Assembly (NCBI GenBank): GCA_016709315.1
Contig: JADJMZ010000001.1
Location: 744,001 to 808,000, forward strand
Length of the DNA: 64,000 bases
Direction: 5' to 3'
Origin: Ignavibacteria bacterium
Lineage (GTDB): Bacteria > Bacteroidota > Ignavibacteria > Tepidaquicellales > Tepidaquicellaceae
The notes under the pieces are model-generated. The model was not told the origin of the DNA. It did no database searches and was given only the letters and a program-made list of their open reading frames with translations. The position numbers were made by a program, and so were the translations under genes. Positions 44,084 to 53,314 of this stretch are shown piece by piece. Numbering within the stretch: the first letter of the stretch is position 1; every line of letters starts with the position of its first letter.

Positions 44084-44940
44084 TTAATATTGTCATAAAA
44101 CATTTTCAGAAAATTCCCGACACCGTCATCTTCGTTAGACAGGTCACTGACATAATCAGCCATTTCCTTTAAATCATCTACAGCATTTTCCAGTGCGATA
44201 TTTGTACCGCCGAACTGAAATAAATCTCTGTCATTATACCAGTCCCCGAAGACCATCACATTATCTTTTTTCAAATCAAGATATTTTGCAAGCTTTTTCA
44301 AAGCTGTTTTTTTGCTGACGCCTTTCCGGATTATTTCAATATTATACACTCCGTGAAAAGATTGTGATCTGTAATATTTTACCTTAAGACGCAGTCCGAA
44401 AGGAAGCGTCATCTTGCTCTGAATGTTTTTAGTTACTTTTCTGTCGTTTCCGGACATGATTATTTCCAGGACATTATCAGTGTAATTATCATAACTGTCA
44501 ACAAGAGAATAAGTAGTCCCGAGTCTTGACATAAAATCTCTCAGTACGGAATTATCTTCAGTGTAAACTATTTTATCGTTGTAGCACAGCGCAATTTTTA
44601 TGTAATTTTTTTCAGCAAGGTCTATCGCCTTTTCCACATACTTTTTGTCAATGAGAGATTTATTAAGGATTACCTTTCCTTTGCTGTCCTGAATAAGCGA
44701 GCCGTTAAGCGATGCGAACGGTATCTGAATGTCAAGCTCATTCGCAAGCGGGACAATGGATGAGTGAACTCTCTGAGAAGCCAGAGAGAATAAAATATTC
44801 TTTTGTTTTAATTTTTTTACAAGATCAACTGTGAGACTGCTTATTTCATTGGCGTCGTTTACAAGCGTACCGTCAATATCAGATACAATCAGCTTAATAT
44901 TCTTAAATCTTTTCTTTAGCTCGTTATTTGTTAAACTCAA
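44080..44940 (-). CDS. HAD-superfamily Cof-type phosphatase
   Basis: 286 residues. The HAD motif I is SDIDGTLV (Asp21, Asp23), motif II is near LASQRVHSS, and motif IV GDWYNDRDLF. A C2B cap domain (about 95-210) fits Cof/YidA-type IIB phosphatases acting on sugar or nucleotide phosphates. No membrane segment. The gene ends with a 4-bp overlap with the methyltransferase gene. Substrate not predictable from sequence. Confidence 0.9.
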   Translation of the reverse strand: MSLTNNELKKRFKNIKLIVSDIDGTLVNDANEISSLTVDLVKKLKQKNILFSLASQRVHSSIVPLANELDIQIPFASLNGSLIQDSKGKVILNKSLIDKKYVEKAIDLAEKNYIKIALCYNDKIVYTEDNSVLRDFMSRLGTTYSLVDSYDNYTDNVLEIIMSGNDRKVTKNIQSKMTLPFGLRLKVKYYRSQSFHGVYNIEIIRKGVSKKTALKKLAKYLDLKKDNVMVFGDWYNDRDLFQFGGTNIALENAVDDLKEMADYVSDLSNEDDGVGNFLKMFYDNIK

Positions 44941-45057
44941 TTTTAGTATTCCCGGTATTTACTTAATATTAAAACCGAATTTCTGTGGGGCTCAGAATGG
45001 TCCGTGATAAATTTTTGTAAATGTAAGTGTTTAATGTTTTTCAAAAATAAGTTCAAT

Positions 45058-46398
45058 TTATTTATAACCGTGATTATTCTTTTTCAAAGCTGTCAAAGGA
45101 TCAGGTACAAAATGGTGAAGTCCGCCCGCAAGTTCATCATTAAAAGTAACAGGAATATTTCCCGCTTCAGTTCTGTCTTTCCATGTTTCATACTTCTTCC
45201 CGTCATCTTTTCTTATCATTGTAATACAGCTTTCTACAGGACATACAAGGGAACACAGATTACAGCCTACACAGTTTTCCTCTATGATGTAAGGAACTCT
45301 CGTACCGTTATCTGAAAGTCCGATCGCCTGATGAGCGCCGTCTTCGCAGGCAATATAACAAAGTTCGCAGCCGATGCATTTATCTTTATTGATCTCTGCT
45401 ATGATCTTATAATCAAGATTCAGATTTTCCCAGTTCGTAATATTCCTGAGAGCTTTTCCCTTCATCTCATCAATTGTGTTAAATCCTTTTTCAGTCATAT
45501 AATTTTCCAGCCCCGGGATCATCTCTCTGATGATGCCGAATCCATAGTGCATTACAGCTGTGCAAACCTGAACTGTACTTGCGCCGAGAAGAATAAATTC
45601 AACTGCATCCTTCCAGTTCTCAATGCCTCCGATCCCTGATATGGGAAGATTCACATCCGGATGCTGCGCACAGTTCTTGAGCATGTTCAGAGCGATCGGC
45701 TTCACAGCCGGACCGCAATATCCGCCGTTAGTGCTCTTTCCGTCAACTACAGGGTAAGCAACAAAATTATCTATATCCACGCCTACGATGCTCTGAATTG
45801 TATTAATGAGCGATATTGCATCACCGCCACCCTGTCTTGCAGCGATTGCCGCATCAGTAATATCTGAAATATTCGGAGTAAGTTTTACTATGACAGGTTT
45901 GGTCGCAACTTCCTTCACCCAGCTTACGATCAGTTTCAGTACTTCAGGTTCCTGACCTACAGCCGAGCCCATTCCTCTTTCACACATTCCGTGCGGGCAG
46001 CCGAAATTCAGTTCAAGTCCGTCTGCTCCTGCATTCTCAGCATCTTTTACAATCTGATGCCATTGCTCTCTCGTCTCTACCATGAGCGAAGCAATTACAG
46101 CATGATCCGGAAAATATTTTTTTACTTCTTCAATTTCTCTAAGATTATCTTTAAGAGGACGGTCGGTGATAAGTTCAATGTTATTAAATCCCATCATTCT
46201 TGTATTCCTGTAATTCACGCTTCCGTATCTGCTTGATACATTGACAATCGGCACGCCGAGAGTTTTCCATACAGCGCCTCCCCATCCTGCATCAAACGCT
46301 TTCATTATCTGATAGCCGGAATTTGTCGGCGGAGCTGAAGCCAGCCAGAAAGGATTCGGAGATCTTATCCCCGCAAAGTTAACTGAAATATCCGGCAT
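45058..46398 (-). CDS. preA: Dihydropyrimidine dehydrogenase subunit PreA-like
   Basis: 446 residues. The TIM-barrel flavin domain (about 1-320) has the DPD/PreA signatures: CPHGMCERGMGSAVGQ at the active-site loop, VIVKLTPNISD, and GGYCGPAVKPIALNM, plus SGIGGIENW for the FMN site. The C-terminus holds two 4Fe-4S ferredoxin clusters: CIGCELCYIAC and CVGCNLCSLVCP. It reduces uracil and thymine (or is the reverse). In E. coli it works with PreT, absent here. A dihydroorotate dehydrogenase role is less likely given the Fe-S tail. Single gene between the HAD and mtaB genes. Confidence 0.9.
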   Translation of the reverse strand: MPDISVNFAGIRSPNPFWLASAPPTNSGYQIMKAFDAGWGGAVWKTLGVPIVNVSSRYGSVNYRNTRMMGFNNIELITDRPLKDNLREIEEVKKYFPDHAVIASLMVETREQWHQIVKDAENAGADGLELNFGCPHGMCERGMGSAVGQEPEVLKLIVSWVKEVATKPVIVKLTPNISDITDAAIAARQGGGDAISLINTIQSIVGVDIDNFVAYPVVDGKSTNGGYCGPAVKPIALNMLKNCAQHPDVNLPISGIGGIENWKDAVEFILLGASTVQVCTAVMHYGFGIIREMIPGLENYMTEKGFNTIDEMKGKALRNITNWENLNLDYKIIAEINKDKCIGCELCYIACEDGAHQAIGLSDNGTRVPYIIEENCVGCNLCSLVCPVESCITMIRKDDGKKYETWKDRTEAGNIPVTFNDELAGGLHHFVPDPLTALKKNNHGYK

Positions 46399-46425
46399 AG
46401 AAATTTTTATGTTAATTAATAATTT

Positions 46426-47751
46426 TTACTGATCTGAATAAACGTTTACATTAATTCTCTCTGCAAGTACCGGCTTAACTCCGTCGGTCGAAATTAATTT
46501 TACATTTTCAATTGTATTTTCGAGAGAGTCCGTATCTTTTACTTTTACTCTGATGTAATTCGTTGTCAGTCCTTCCGTAAAGTCATCATTCTTAACTGAT
46601 TCGAATAAAACATCCTGATATGTTCCTTTGAACCCCGAATAAAATTCAAATCTTTTTTTATCGGACAGATTTCTGAGCAGTTCGCTTCTCCTTCTTCTTT
46701 CCCTGACATCCACTTTACCCTGAAGCATAACAGCATCAGTATTTTTCCTTTCAGAGTAACTGAAGACATGAAGATATGAAACGGGAAGAGATTCAATGAA
46801 TTCAAAAGTATTTTCAAACTGCTTTTCCGTCTCACCGGGAAAACCTGTGATCACATCAGCTCCGATTCCGACATCTTTTATTTCATCATTAAGTTTATAA
46901 ATCAGTTCGCGGTAATGTTCATTGTTATATCTTCTTCTCATTGCTTTGAGAATTTCCGGATCACCGCTCTGCATGGGAACATGAAAATGATTGCAGAATT
47001 TTGAAGAAGATTTAACAAGAGCAATAATTTCATCGTTAAGAAGATTTGGTTCGATCGAACTAATTCTGATCCTTTCAATATTCAGCTTATCAAGTTCAGT
47101 CATTACATCAATCAATCTGAAACTGACATCACCGGATTTATATTCATAATCTCCTGTATTAACTCCTGTCAAAACGATTTCTTTATACCCCGAATCAATA
47201 ATTCTTTTTGCATTATCCGTTACTTTGCTGATGTCAAGACTTCTTGAACTGCCTCTTGCCTGCGGGATTGTACAGAATGAACATTTGTAATTGCAGCCGT
47301 CCTGAATTTTCAGAAACGCTCTTGTTCTGAGATCAGAATCTGCGGAAAACGCTTCATCGAAATCCCTTATCTCATTTACAGGCGATCTGTAAATGCATGA
47401 ATAATCTTTTTTATCAAAGTTGTGTATATAATCGAAGAGTTTAAATTTCTCACCTGCACCGAGTATAAGATCCACACCTTCAATGCCGGCAATTTCTTCC
47501 GGCTGAAGCTGAGCATAACATCCGGTTACTATAACATAAGTTTCAGGATTGCTTCTTATTACGCTTCTTACGATCTGCCTGCATTCCTTGTCGGCATTTT
47601 CAGTAACCGAACATGTATTAAGAACAAACACATCTGACGCTTCTCCGTAATTTTTAAGAATAAATCCTTTTGACGAAAATTCACCTGCAATAGCGGAAGT
47701 CTCGCTGTAATTGAGCTTACAGCCGAGAGTATGTAATGAGACACTTTTCAT
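46426..47751 (-). CDS. mtaB: tRNA t6A37 methylthiotransferase
   Basis: 441 residues. The UPF0004 domain has the first 4Fe-4S cluster cysteines at Cys11 (HTLGCKLNYSE), Cys47 and Cys78. The radical SAM cluster is CNYKCSFC (Cys153, 157, 160). A TRAM domain closes the C-terminus. MtaB converts t6A37 to ms2t6A37 in tRNAs reading ANN codons. TsaE and TsaB, which work to make t6A, are encoded about 5 kb away (52169-53265). The N-terminus TLGCKxN separates it from MiaB and RimO. Confidence 0.94.
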   Translation of the reverse strand: MKSVSLHTLGCKLNYSETSAIAGEFSSKGFILKNYGEASDVFVLNTCSVTENADKECRQIVRSVIRSNPETYVIVTGCYAQLQPEEIAGIEGVDLILGAGEKFKLFDYIHNFDKKDYSCIYRSPVNEIRDFDEAFSADSDLRTRAFLKIQDGCNYKCSFCTIPQARGSSRSLDISKVTDNAKRIIDSGYKEIVLTGVNTGDYEYKSGDVSFRLIDVMTELDKLNIERIRISSIEPNLLNDEIIALVKSSSKFCNHFHVPMQSGDPEILKAMRRRYNNEHYRELIYKLNDEIKDVGIGADVITGFPGETEKQFENTFEFIESLPVSYLHVFSYSERKNTDAVMLQGKVDVRERRRRSELLRNLSDKKRFEFYSGFKGTYQDVLFESVKNDDFTEGLTTNYIRVKVKDTDSLENTIENVKLISTDGVKPVLAERINVNVYSDQ

Positions 47752-48181
47752 TATTTTAATTTAAACATTTCTAAGTGAAATTTGAATGAGAAAAAAATAC
47801 TTTAAGTAAAATTTTCCCTGCAACTGTCAAAAATGATTCAGGCTAGATAAAGAAATTTAATTTTGAATACAATTTTAAACTGATATCCCGGGCTTTTCAA
47901 AACTATCTCAGTCTCTCACAGATGTCACAGATTTTCACAGATACTCACTTATACTCTTTAGATGAGTGTTCAAAAACTGAAAGAAAAATGCAGAGTCTAA
48001 TCTATGTTAATCTGTGTTAATCTGAGTAATCTGTGAGAAACAGGACTTTTGATTTTACTATATTTTTTGGTTTGAGACAGCCCATTGTTAAAGTAGGAGG
48101 AGTAAAATGTTTTGGACAGAAGTATCTTAAAAAAAACATTCAAAGCGAAAAAGGAAGTCAGAGAGCAATCGGAGATATTGT
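47752..48181. other. Gap with inverted repeat and an unexplained mini-ORF
   Basis: No full gene. The TCTGTG inverted repeat lies at 47912-48041. An AGGAGGAGTAAA-ATG start near 48108 with a strong Shine-Dalgarno-like run opens MFWTEVS and stops at once (TAA). After the stop the same frame stays open into the 21-bp minisatellite that starts near 48191. Confidence 0.5.
47912..48041. repeat. Inverted repeat built of CACAGAT/ATCTGTG words
   Basis: The left arm (47912-47942) is a run of CTCACAGAT, TCACAGAT and TCACAGAT words. The right arm (48000-48041) is a run of ATCTATG, ATCTGTG, ATCTGAG and ATCTGTGAG words. About 57 bp lie between. Same plan as 8919-9032, with T for C in the core word. Confidence 0.75.
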
Positions 48182-48190
48182 TTGACCATA

Positions 48191-48652
48191 AGAAAAAGTG
48201 AAGCGGTCATTGAAAAAAGTGAAGCGGTCATTGAAAAAAGTGAAGCGGTCATTGAAAAAAGTGAAGCGGTCATTGAAAAAAGTGAAGCGGTCTTGAAAGG
48301 TATTGAAAAAGTGAGAAGGTCATTGGAAAAAGTGAGAAGGTCATTGGAAAAAGTGAAGCGGTCATTGGAAAAGGAAAGCGGTCATTGGAAAAAGTGGAAG
48401 GGTCATGGAAAAAGTGAGAAGGTCATTGAAAAAAGTGAGAAGGTCATTGGAAAAAGTGAGAAGGTCATTGAAAAAAGTGAGAAGGTCATTGAAAAAAGTG
48501 CGCAGGTCATTGGAAAAAGTGAGCAGGTCATTGGAAAAAGTGAGCACGCCATTGAAAAAAGTGAGCAGGTCATTGGAAAAAGTGAACACGCCATTGAAAA
48601 AAGTGTGCAGGTCATTGAAAAAAGTGAGGCGGTCATTGGAAAAAGTGAGTGA
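48191..48652. repeat. 21-bp minisatellite, about 21 units
   Basis: The unit is GAAAAAAGTGAAGCGGTCATT or variants (GGAAAAAGTGAGAAGGTCATT). It is free of stops in several frames on both strands, which makes long open frames. Indels change the phase between blocks (about 48290, 48375 and 48405), so no single reading frame is kept through the array. Confidence 0.9.
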
Positions 48653-48732
48653 GGAACAAGAAAATTAGATGGCTTAAAAATTTCCGATAATAATACAATG
48701 TGACACCAAAACTAGGTCTGTAAAAATAGTTT

Positions 48733-48765
48733 CCTCCCTCGCGACAAGGCGGGCGGGGATGACAA
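48733..48765. repeat. GC-rich dispersed repeat, copy 2 (inverted)
   Basis: The reverse complement of 48733-48765 matches 34625-34657 at 31 of 33 bases. Only one arm of the hairpin is kept here. It stands in the short gap between the minisatellite and the hypothetical gene. Confidence 0.85.
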
Positions 48766-48804
48766 ATTGTAAAAGTTTTTTAACAGAATTCTCAAAACAA
48801 TTAA

Positions 48805-49557
48805 TTAAGATACCTCGCTGCTTGAGGCGAGGTTCTTCATTTCACTATTATCTGAAATGAAACCTTTAACTTCTGCTTCTCCTTTCTCTGTATCAAACTC
48901 AGTATTAAGGATCTCTTTCGAAATTATTTCTGCGTCTACGTATGCATCCTGAAAATTTATTATGTTATCAGCAAATGTATCCCTTTCATAAACATTATTC
49001 CTGAATGTAATTTTTTCATGCAGAATGAATTTACTGAATTCCTTATCCCATCTCTTTTCAAAAAGAGCATGTATGAAGTCATCAACAGAACTTTTCAGAT
49101 CAAATTCGTGATTCGGATGAAATTCTTCATAGATAAAGCAATGTCTCATTCCTTCAATTCGAATGTTGTTTGTTTCTTCCCGGAATAATTCTTCCGTAAT
49201 GAACTTATAAATAACCTCATCTTCATAATCACATAAAGTATCCAGCACAATTCCGTTTTCGTCCATTATTTTGAACAGACGGTCAAGCTCAGAAGATATT
49301 TCTTCTTTATTCAGTTTATCAATCGTTTTGAATTCGGGTTTATTTATGAATTCATAAACACTTATGCTGCCTGCATCCTTGCTCATTGTCTCAAAGTTAT
49401 AAATATAATTCAGCCATTGATTTTCTATTTCATCATCAAGTGCAGATTCAGTTTTACTCATTCCGAATTCCGCTGAAAGCTTTGCCTTCAGGATATCATT
49501 ATCCATTTTTAATTTTTCTCCCGGACTGAGTTCAGGGAATTTTTCATTAACATTCAT
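48805..49557 (-). CDS. Hypothetical acidic protein
   Basis: 250 residues, rich in Glu, Asp, Asn and Phe/Tyr, with no signal peptide or membrane segment. A first half with helical, charged stretches (about 10-130) is followed by a segment near 150-205 with aromatic and basic residues (EKRWDKEFSKFILHEKITF) that could be a small alpha/beta domain of the NTF2/SnoaL sort. I do not recognise a family. It stands between the repeats at 48733 and the empty region 49558-50579 and has no clear operon partner. Codon use matches its neighbours, so it is likely a real gene of this lineage. Confidence 0.65.
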   Translation of the reverse strand: MNVNEKFPELSPGEKLKMDNDILKAKLSAEFGMSKTESALDDEIENQWLNYIYNFETMSKDAGSISVYEFINKPEFKTIDKLNKEEISSELDRLFKIMDENGIVLDTLCDYEDEVIYKFITEELFREETNNIRIEGMRHCFIYEEFHPNHEFDLKSSVDDFIHALFEKRWDKEFSKFILHEKITFRNNVYERDTFADNIINFQDAYVDAEIISKEILNTEFDTEKGEAEVKGFISDNSEMKNLASSSEVS

Positions 49558-50098
49558 ATCATTATTTGTTTAAGTTTAACAATATTAAAATCCTTACAAT
49601 ACACTAAATCAGAATAGAATCAGAACATAATTATATTATATTCTGTGAAACTTATTGTGTTAAATTGAAATTATATGCTGAAATTTTTAAATCATTTTCA
49701 TTTTCAGAAACTGATTTGATATAAATTAATAATACTTATAAATTAATGCATTCCAGTGAGAACTAATTTCCTCATTAAAATTATTAATTCATGATTATCG
49801 AAAGAAGGGATAAGGGCGTCTAACCAGAATTTTTGCATACCGGAAAAGATTATAACTCTTCAAAATTATGTGATTTCGGGCAACCCAATCTTCCATTGTG
49901 GTCACTCCTCCCCCTGTTTTGATTAAAGAATAAAAATTATAGCCAATTTAAAAATTTAACACTCTAAATATCTTTCATTAAACAGAAGTTTTTTTGTTTG
50001 ATTATTGGTAAATCGGGTGGGCAGTTTTCAGGCGAAAAAACAGCGGTCAATTCTCAATCTCACTCTTGACTCGCTTCAGCGGGAGGGTTCGAATTTTC

Positions 50099-50132
50099 AA
50101 TTACAAATTACGAATTACAAATTACGAATTAT
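50099..50132. repeat. Heptanucleotide tandem array (AATTACR)n
   Basis: AATTACA, AATTACG, AATTACA, AATTACG and AATTAT stand in a row. The same array, in the reverse complement, is in the coding region at 10182-10209. Confidence 0.85.
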
Positions 50133-50223
50133 ATTTACTCCTCAGCAAATGCAAAATCCCCGCTCTGTGAGCGCAATCCCAAACATAAATCAAAATATCC
50201 CACACCTGCCTCCGAAGGCGGGA

Positions 50224-50283
50224 GGGTTCGATTCAAACAAAATTCATTGCCGTTGGTTTTAACCAACGGCATGGATCGAACCC
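50224..50283. repeat. Nested palindrome GGGTTCGAT...ATCGAACCC around a 10-bp hairpin
   Basis: The inner hairpin at 50249-50270 is GCCGTTGGTT-TT-AACCAACGGC. Outer arms GGGTTCGAT (50224-50232) and ATCGAACCC (50275-50283) pair around it. The outer arm is part of the repeated GCGGGAGGGTTCGA word. A transcript across it would fold strongly. Confidence 0.75.
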
Positions 50284-50579
50284 GGAGCCTGCAAATAATT
50301 CCGGAAAATATTTAATTACATAAACGGCAACTTAATTCTGTTTTGCAGGTATAACTTGTAAGTTTGCAAATTAAAATCACGCCTCTAAACATTTTTTACT
50401 GCTGAGAATATATTACCTGGTTACATTTATTTACAATTAAGTGAGATAAAAAGCATTGAATGACTTTTTAAAAAGTCCTTTTATTGTTATGTTATAATCA
50501 ACTATTGAAAACAAAAATAAAACGCTGATATGAAGTAGTTTTTACTTTTTTCATTAAGTAAAATAGAAAGGAATGTATT

Positions 50580-52172
50580 ATGCAAAATCAAAATGCAGAT
50601 TTTATTACAAAAGACAAAAACAACATCCTCTGGGTTGACGATGAGATTGAATCACTTAAATCCAATATCCTTTTTCTCAAACAAAAAGGTTACAATGTCA
50701 AGGAAGCCACTAACGGCGAAGACGGTATAAACCTTATCAGAGATAATGAATTCGATCTTGTCTTTCTCGATGAAATGATGACGGGAATGGGAGGGCTTCA
50801 GACATTGCTCGAGATAAAAGACATTAAGCCGAGTCTGCCCGTTGTCATGGTCACAAAGAACGAAACCGAAACTCTGATGGAAGACGCCATCGGAAATAAG
50901 ATCTCAGATTATCTCATCAAACCCGTAAATCCCACACAGCTTCTTCTTGTCTGTAAGAAAATGCTTGAATCAAAACGCCTGAAAGGAAGTCAGGTCTCTA
51001 AAGACTATATTCAGGAGTTCAATCAGATCTCAATGGCAATGCTCGAAAACCCCGACTGGAAAGAATGGATAGACATTCATCTGAAAATGACGGGCTGGGA
51101 ACTTGAACTTGACGAGCATCCCGATCTCGGACTTAAACAAACAATTCTCACTCAGAAGAGAGACTGCAATACGGAATTTTCAAAATATGTTGAGAAAAAT
51201 TATCTAAACTGGGTCAACTCTAAAGAAGACAGACCAATACTATCTACTGAGATTGTTGATAAATTCGTTATTCCCGAACTTGATGAAAACAAATCTGTAT
51301 TTCTCTTTGTGATTGACTGCATGAGGATGGATCAGTGGATGATCATGGAAAAATATTTGTATGAATATTTCAAGATCACAAAGGATTATCATTATTCAAT
51401 ATTGCCGACAGCGACTCCATACAGCAGGAATGCTATTTTCTCGGGATTGTTTCCTTCTGAAATCGAACAGCATTATCCGGAACTCTGGAAGAAGAATGAT
51501 GATGATGAGAACAGCAAGAACAATTTTGAAAAGGAATTTCTGATGAAACTTCTTGAAAGGCGAAGGATCAAACTGAAAAATGAAGTCAAGTATACAAAAA
51601 TAATGGATTCGAATTTCGGCAGAGGCATTGAAAGCAAAATAATGTCTTACTGCAATAATCAGCTTAATGCGATTGTAATAAACTTCGTCGACATGATAGC
51701 TCATTCAAGAAGCGATAATGCAATACTAAAGGAAATTGCTCCTGATGAATCTGCATACAGATCACTTACAGAATCATGGTTCGAACATTCGTCTTTCTTC
51801 GGAATGCTCAGACAGCTGTCCACAAGGAAAGACGTTAAGATCATTATCACTTCGGATCACGGAAGCATCAGATGTCTGCACGGAGTGAAAGCGATGGGAG
51901 ACAAGGAAACTTCAACGAATTTACGGTATAAATGCGGCAAGAATGTTAAAGCAGATTCAAGACACGCTTTGTTTATCAGGAATCCTCTTGAATACAAGCT
52001 ACCTAAAAGAAACGGCATCATAAATTATGTTATAGCTAAGGAAGACTTTTATTTTGTCTATCCGACGGATTATCATAAATATCTGAATCAATACAACGAT
52101 ACTTTTCAGCACGGCGGAATATCCATTGATGAAATGATATTGCCGGTAGTAACACTCGAACCGAAGGCGTGA
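50580..52172 (+). CDS. porX: PorX-type response regulator with PglZ domain
   Basis: 530 residues. The receiver domain (about 12-135) shows WVDDEIESL, phospho-Asp64 in FLDEMMTG and the KPVNPTQ lysine. A helical linker follows, then a PglZ/alkaline-phosphatase-like domain (about 210-525) with the metal motifs FLFVIDCMRMDQW, NFVDMIAHSR and TSDHGSIR. This order is that of PorX, which with PorY and SigP controls T9SS gene expression in Bacteroidota, and its phosphatase domain has been shown to act on oligonucleotides. It matches the T9SS cargo genes in this window. No PorY gene is visible. It starts a co-directional run with tsaE by a 4-bp overlap. A weak AAAGGA lies before its start. Confidence 0.92.
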   Translation: MQNQNADFITKDKNNILWVDDEIESLKSNILFLKQKGYNVKEATNGEDGINLIRDNEFDLVFLDEMMTGMGGLQTLLEIKDIKPSLPVVMVTKNETETLMEDAIGNKISDYLIKPVNPTQLLLVCKKMLESKRLKGSQVSKDYIQEFNQISMAMLENPDWKEWIDIHLKMTGWELELDEHPDLGLKQTILTQKRDCNTEFSKYVEKNYLNWVNSKEDRPILSTEIVDKFVIPELDENKSVFLFVIDCMRMDQWMIMEKYLYEYFKITKDYHYSILPTATPYSRNAIFSGLFPSEIEQHYPELWKKNDDDENSKNNFEKEFLMKLLERRRIKLKNEVKYTKIMDSNFGRGIESKIMSYCNNQLNAIVINFVDMIAHSRSDNAILKEIAPDESAYRSLTESWFEHSSFFGMLRQLSTRKDVKIIITSDHGSIRCLHGVKAMGDKETSTNLRYKCGKNVKADSRHALFIRNPLEYKLPKRNGIINYVIAKEDFYFVYPTDYHKYLNQYNDTFQHGGISIDEMILPVVTLEPKA

Positions 52173-52612
52173 CTGAAGCAAAAGAAATAATTTCATATTC
52201 AGCGGAAGATACTTATGAGCTTGGAAAAATCTATGCGAAGTCTTTAGGAAGGAATTCGGTTACAGGACTTTTCGGTGATCTCGGATCGGGCAAGACAGGA
52301 TTTGTAAAAGGCATTTGCAGTTATTTTAATGTAAGAGATACTGTCAGCAGTCCTACTTTTATTATTGTCAATGAATACAAGGGTTATTCAGAAAATGACA
52401 GATCAGAAATTAATATTTATCACTTTGATCTTTACCGTCTGAAAAATTTAAAAGAACTTTCAGAGATCGGTTTTGAAAATTATCTGAATAATGATTCGGT
52501 TTGTCTTATCGAATGGGCTGATCTTGCAAAGCAATATCTCAGAGGCGGGATCGCGGAAGTTCATTTCGGTTACGGTAAAAATGAAAACGAAAGAATAATA
52601 AAATATTTGTAG
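52169..52612 (+). CDS. tsaE: tRNA t6A biosynthesis ATPase TsaE
   Basis: 147 residues. Walker A FGDLGSGKTGFVKGI (about residues 35-49), the SSPTFIIVNEY switch and HFDLYRLKN motif of the TsaE family are present, with ICLIEWA-like VCLIEWADL near the end. TsaE activates the TsaB-TsaD complex to make t6A37 in tRNA. Its start overlaps the porX stop by 4 bp, and TsaB follows after 2 bp. MtaB, which modifies t6A further, is encoded at 46426-47751. Confidence 0.94.
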   Translation: MTEAKEIISYSAEDTYELGKIYAKSLGRNSVTGLFGDLGSGKTGFVKGICSYFNVRDTVSSPTFIIVNEYKGYSENDRSEINIYHFDLYRLKNLKELSEIGFENYLNNDSVCLIEWADLAKQYLRGGIAEVHFGYGKNENERIIKYL

Positions 52613-52614
52613 AT

Positions 52615-53265
52615 TTGGGAATATTGTTAATGGACACTTCTGCAAAAACCTCAGAATTCGGATTTGCAGTTAACGGTGAGCTGATCTTTGCTGAGAGGAC
52701 GGATCCCGGAGTGAATGCAGACAAGCTTACTTTTTATATTAAAACTTCATTTGAAAAACACGGAATAAAATTCAGTGAAATTGAATATATAAGCTTATCA
52801 AACGGACCGGGTTCGTTTACCGGACTGAGAATAGGTTCGGCAATAGCTAAAGGAATTTGTTTTGCAACAGGATGCAGACTGACAGAGATCAATACTCTGG
52901 ATATAATTGCAAATAAATTCAGGTCTTCTGGTAAAGTAACTTCTCTGATTTTTTCAAATACAAGAAATTCTGAATTCTACTATTGCAAATATGTAAAGAA
53001 TGCAGAAGATTTAAAACGGGTTTCGGATTATCAAAAAGGAACAGAGGAAGAAATATTCACTGATGGAGATGAACATTTCGTAATTAACGCTTCAGACCCG
53101 GATTCAATAAAAGAAGATATCAGAAAGAGAATTACGGATGTGTCGGAATACTCTTCAATCGAATCACAACTGAAATTAACGTTAAAAGAAATATCGGAAA
53201 ATAAATTCAGCGATTATAAAACATCACAGCCATTCTATATGAACGAGTTCATTCCTAAAATTTGA
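52615..53265 (+). CDS. tsaB: tRNA t6A biosynthesis protein TsaB
   Basis: 216 residues read from a TTG start at 52615 (LGILLMDTSAKTSEFGFAV), which gives the N-terminus common in the family; an ATG five codons later (52630) would cut the first strand. The GPGSFTGLRIG motif (about 64-75) and the ASKH-type fold mark TsaB, a partner of TsaD and TsaE. It lies 2 bp after tsaE, with accD 49 bp on. Confidence 0.93.
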   Translation: MGILLMDTSAKTSEFGFAVNGELIFAERTDPGVNADKLTFYIKTSFEKHGIKFSEIEYISLSNGPGSFTGLRIGSAIAKGICFATGCRLTEINTLDIIANKFRSSGKVTSLIFSNTRNSEFYYCKYVKNAEDLKRVSDYQKGTEEEIFTDGDEHFVINASDPDSIKEDIRKRITDVSEYSSIESQLKLTLKEISENKFSDYKTSQPFYMNEFIPKI

Positions 53266-53314
53266 ATTTATTTTAGAGTTGATGTTATTTATTTTCAAAA
53301 TAATATAAAAGACT

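Larger units (their letters stand above)
49558..50579. other. 1-kb gene-free region with several repeats
   Basis: Nothing coding was seen in 49558-50040, which is AT-rich. From 50041 on there are two copies of GCGGGAGGGTTCGA (50079-50092 and 50218-50231), a heptanucleotide array (50099-50132) and the palindrome at 50224-50283. A small open frame at 50005-50262 crosses all of these and is not a gene. The porX promoter must lie in the last 200 bp. Confidence 0.7.

Noticed and set aside
45058..46398. Dihydroorotate dehydrogenase instead of PreA
   Set aside because: The GERGMG-type active-site loop and the two C-terminal 4Fe-4S motifs fit PreA better.
48182..48652. Open frame of 156 codons over the minisatellite, read as a coiled-coil protein
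   Set aside because: Indels shift the frame within the array, other frames on both strands are open as well, and the start is a TTG without a ribosome site; a DNA-level repeat explains all of it.
48191..48652. CRISPR array
   Set aside because: There are no spacers: the 21-bp units follow each other directly, and no cas gene is near.
50079..50104. tRNA gene, because of a GGTTCGAA word
   Set aside because: No acceptor or anticodon arms can be drawn; the word is part of a repeated GCGGGAGGGTTCGA motif.
50005..50262. 85-codon open frame
   Set aside because: It is made of the repeats at 50079-50283 and has no protein-like pattern.
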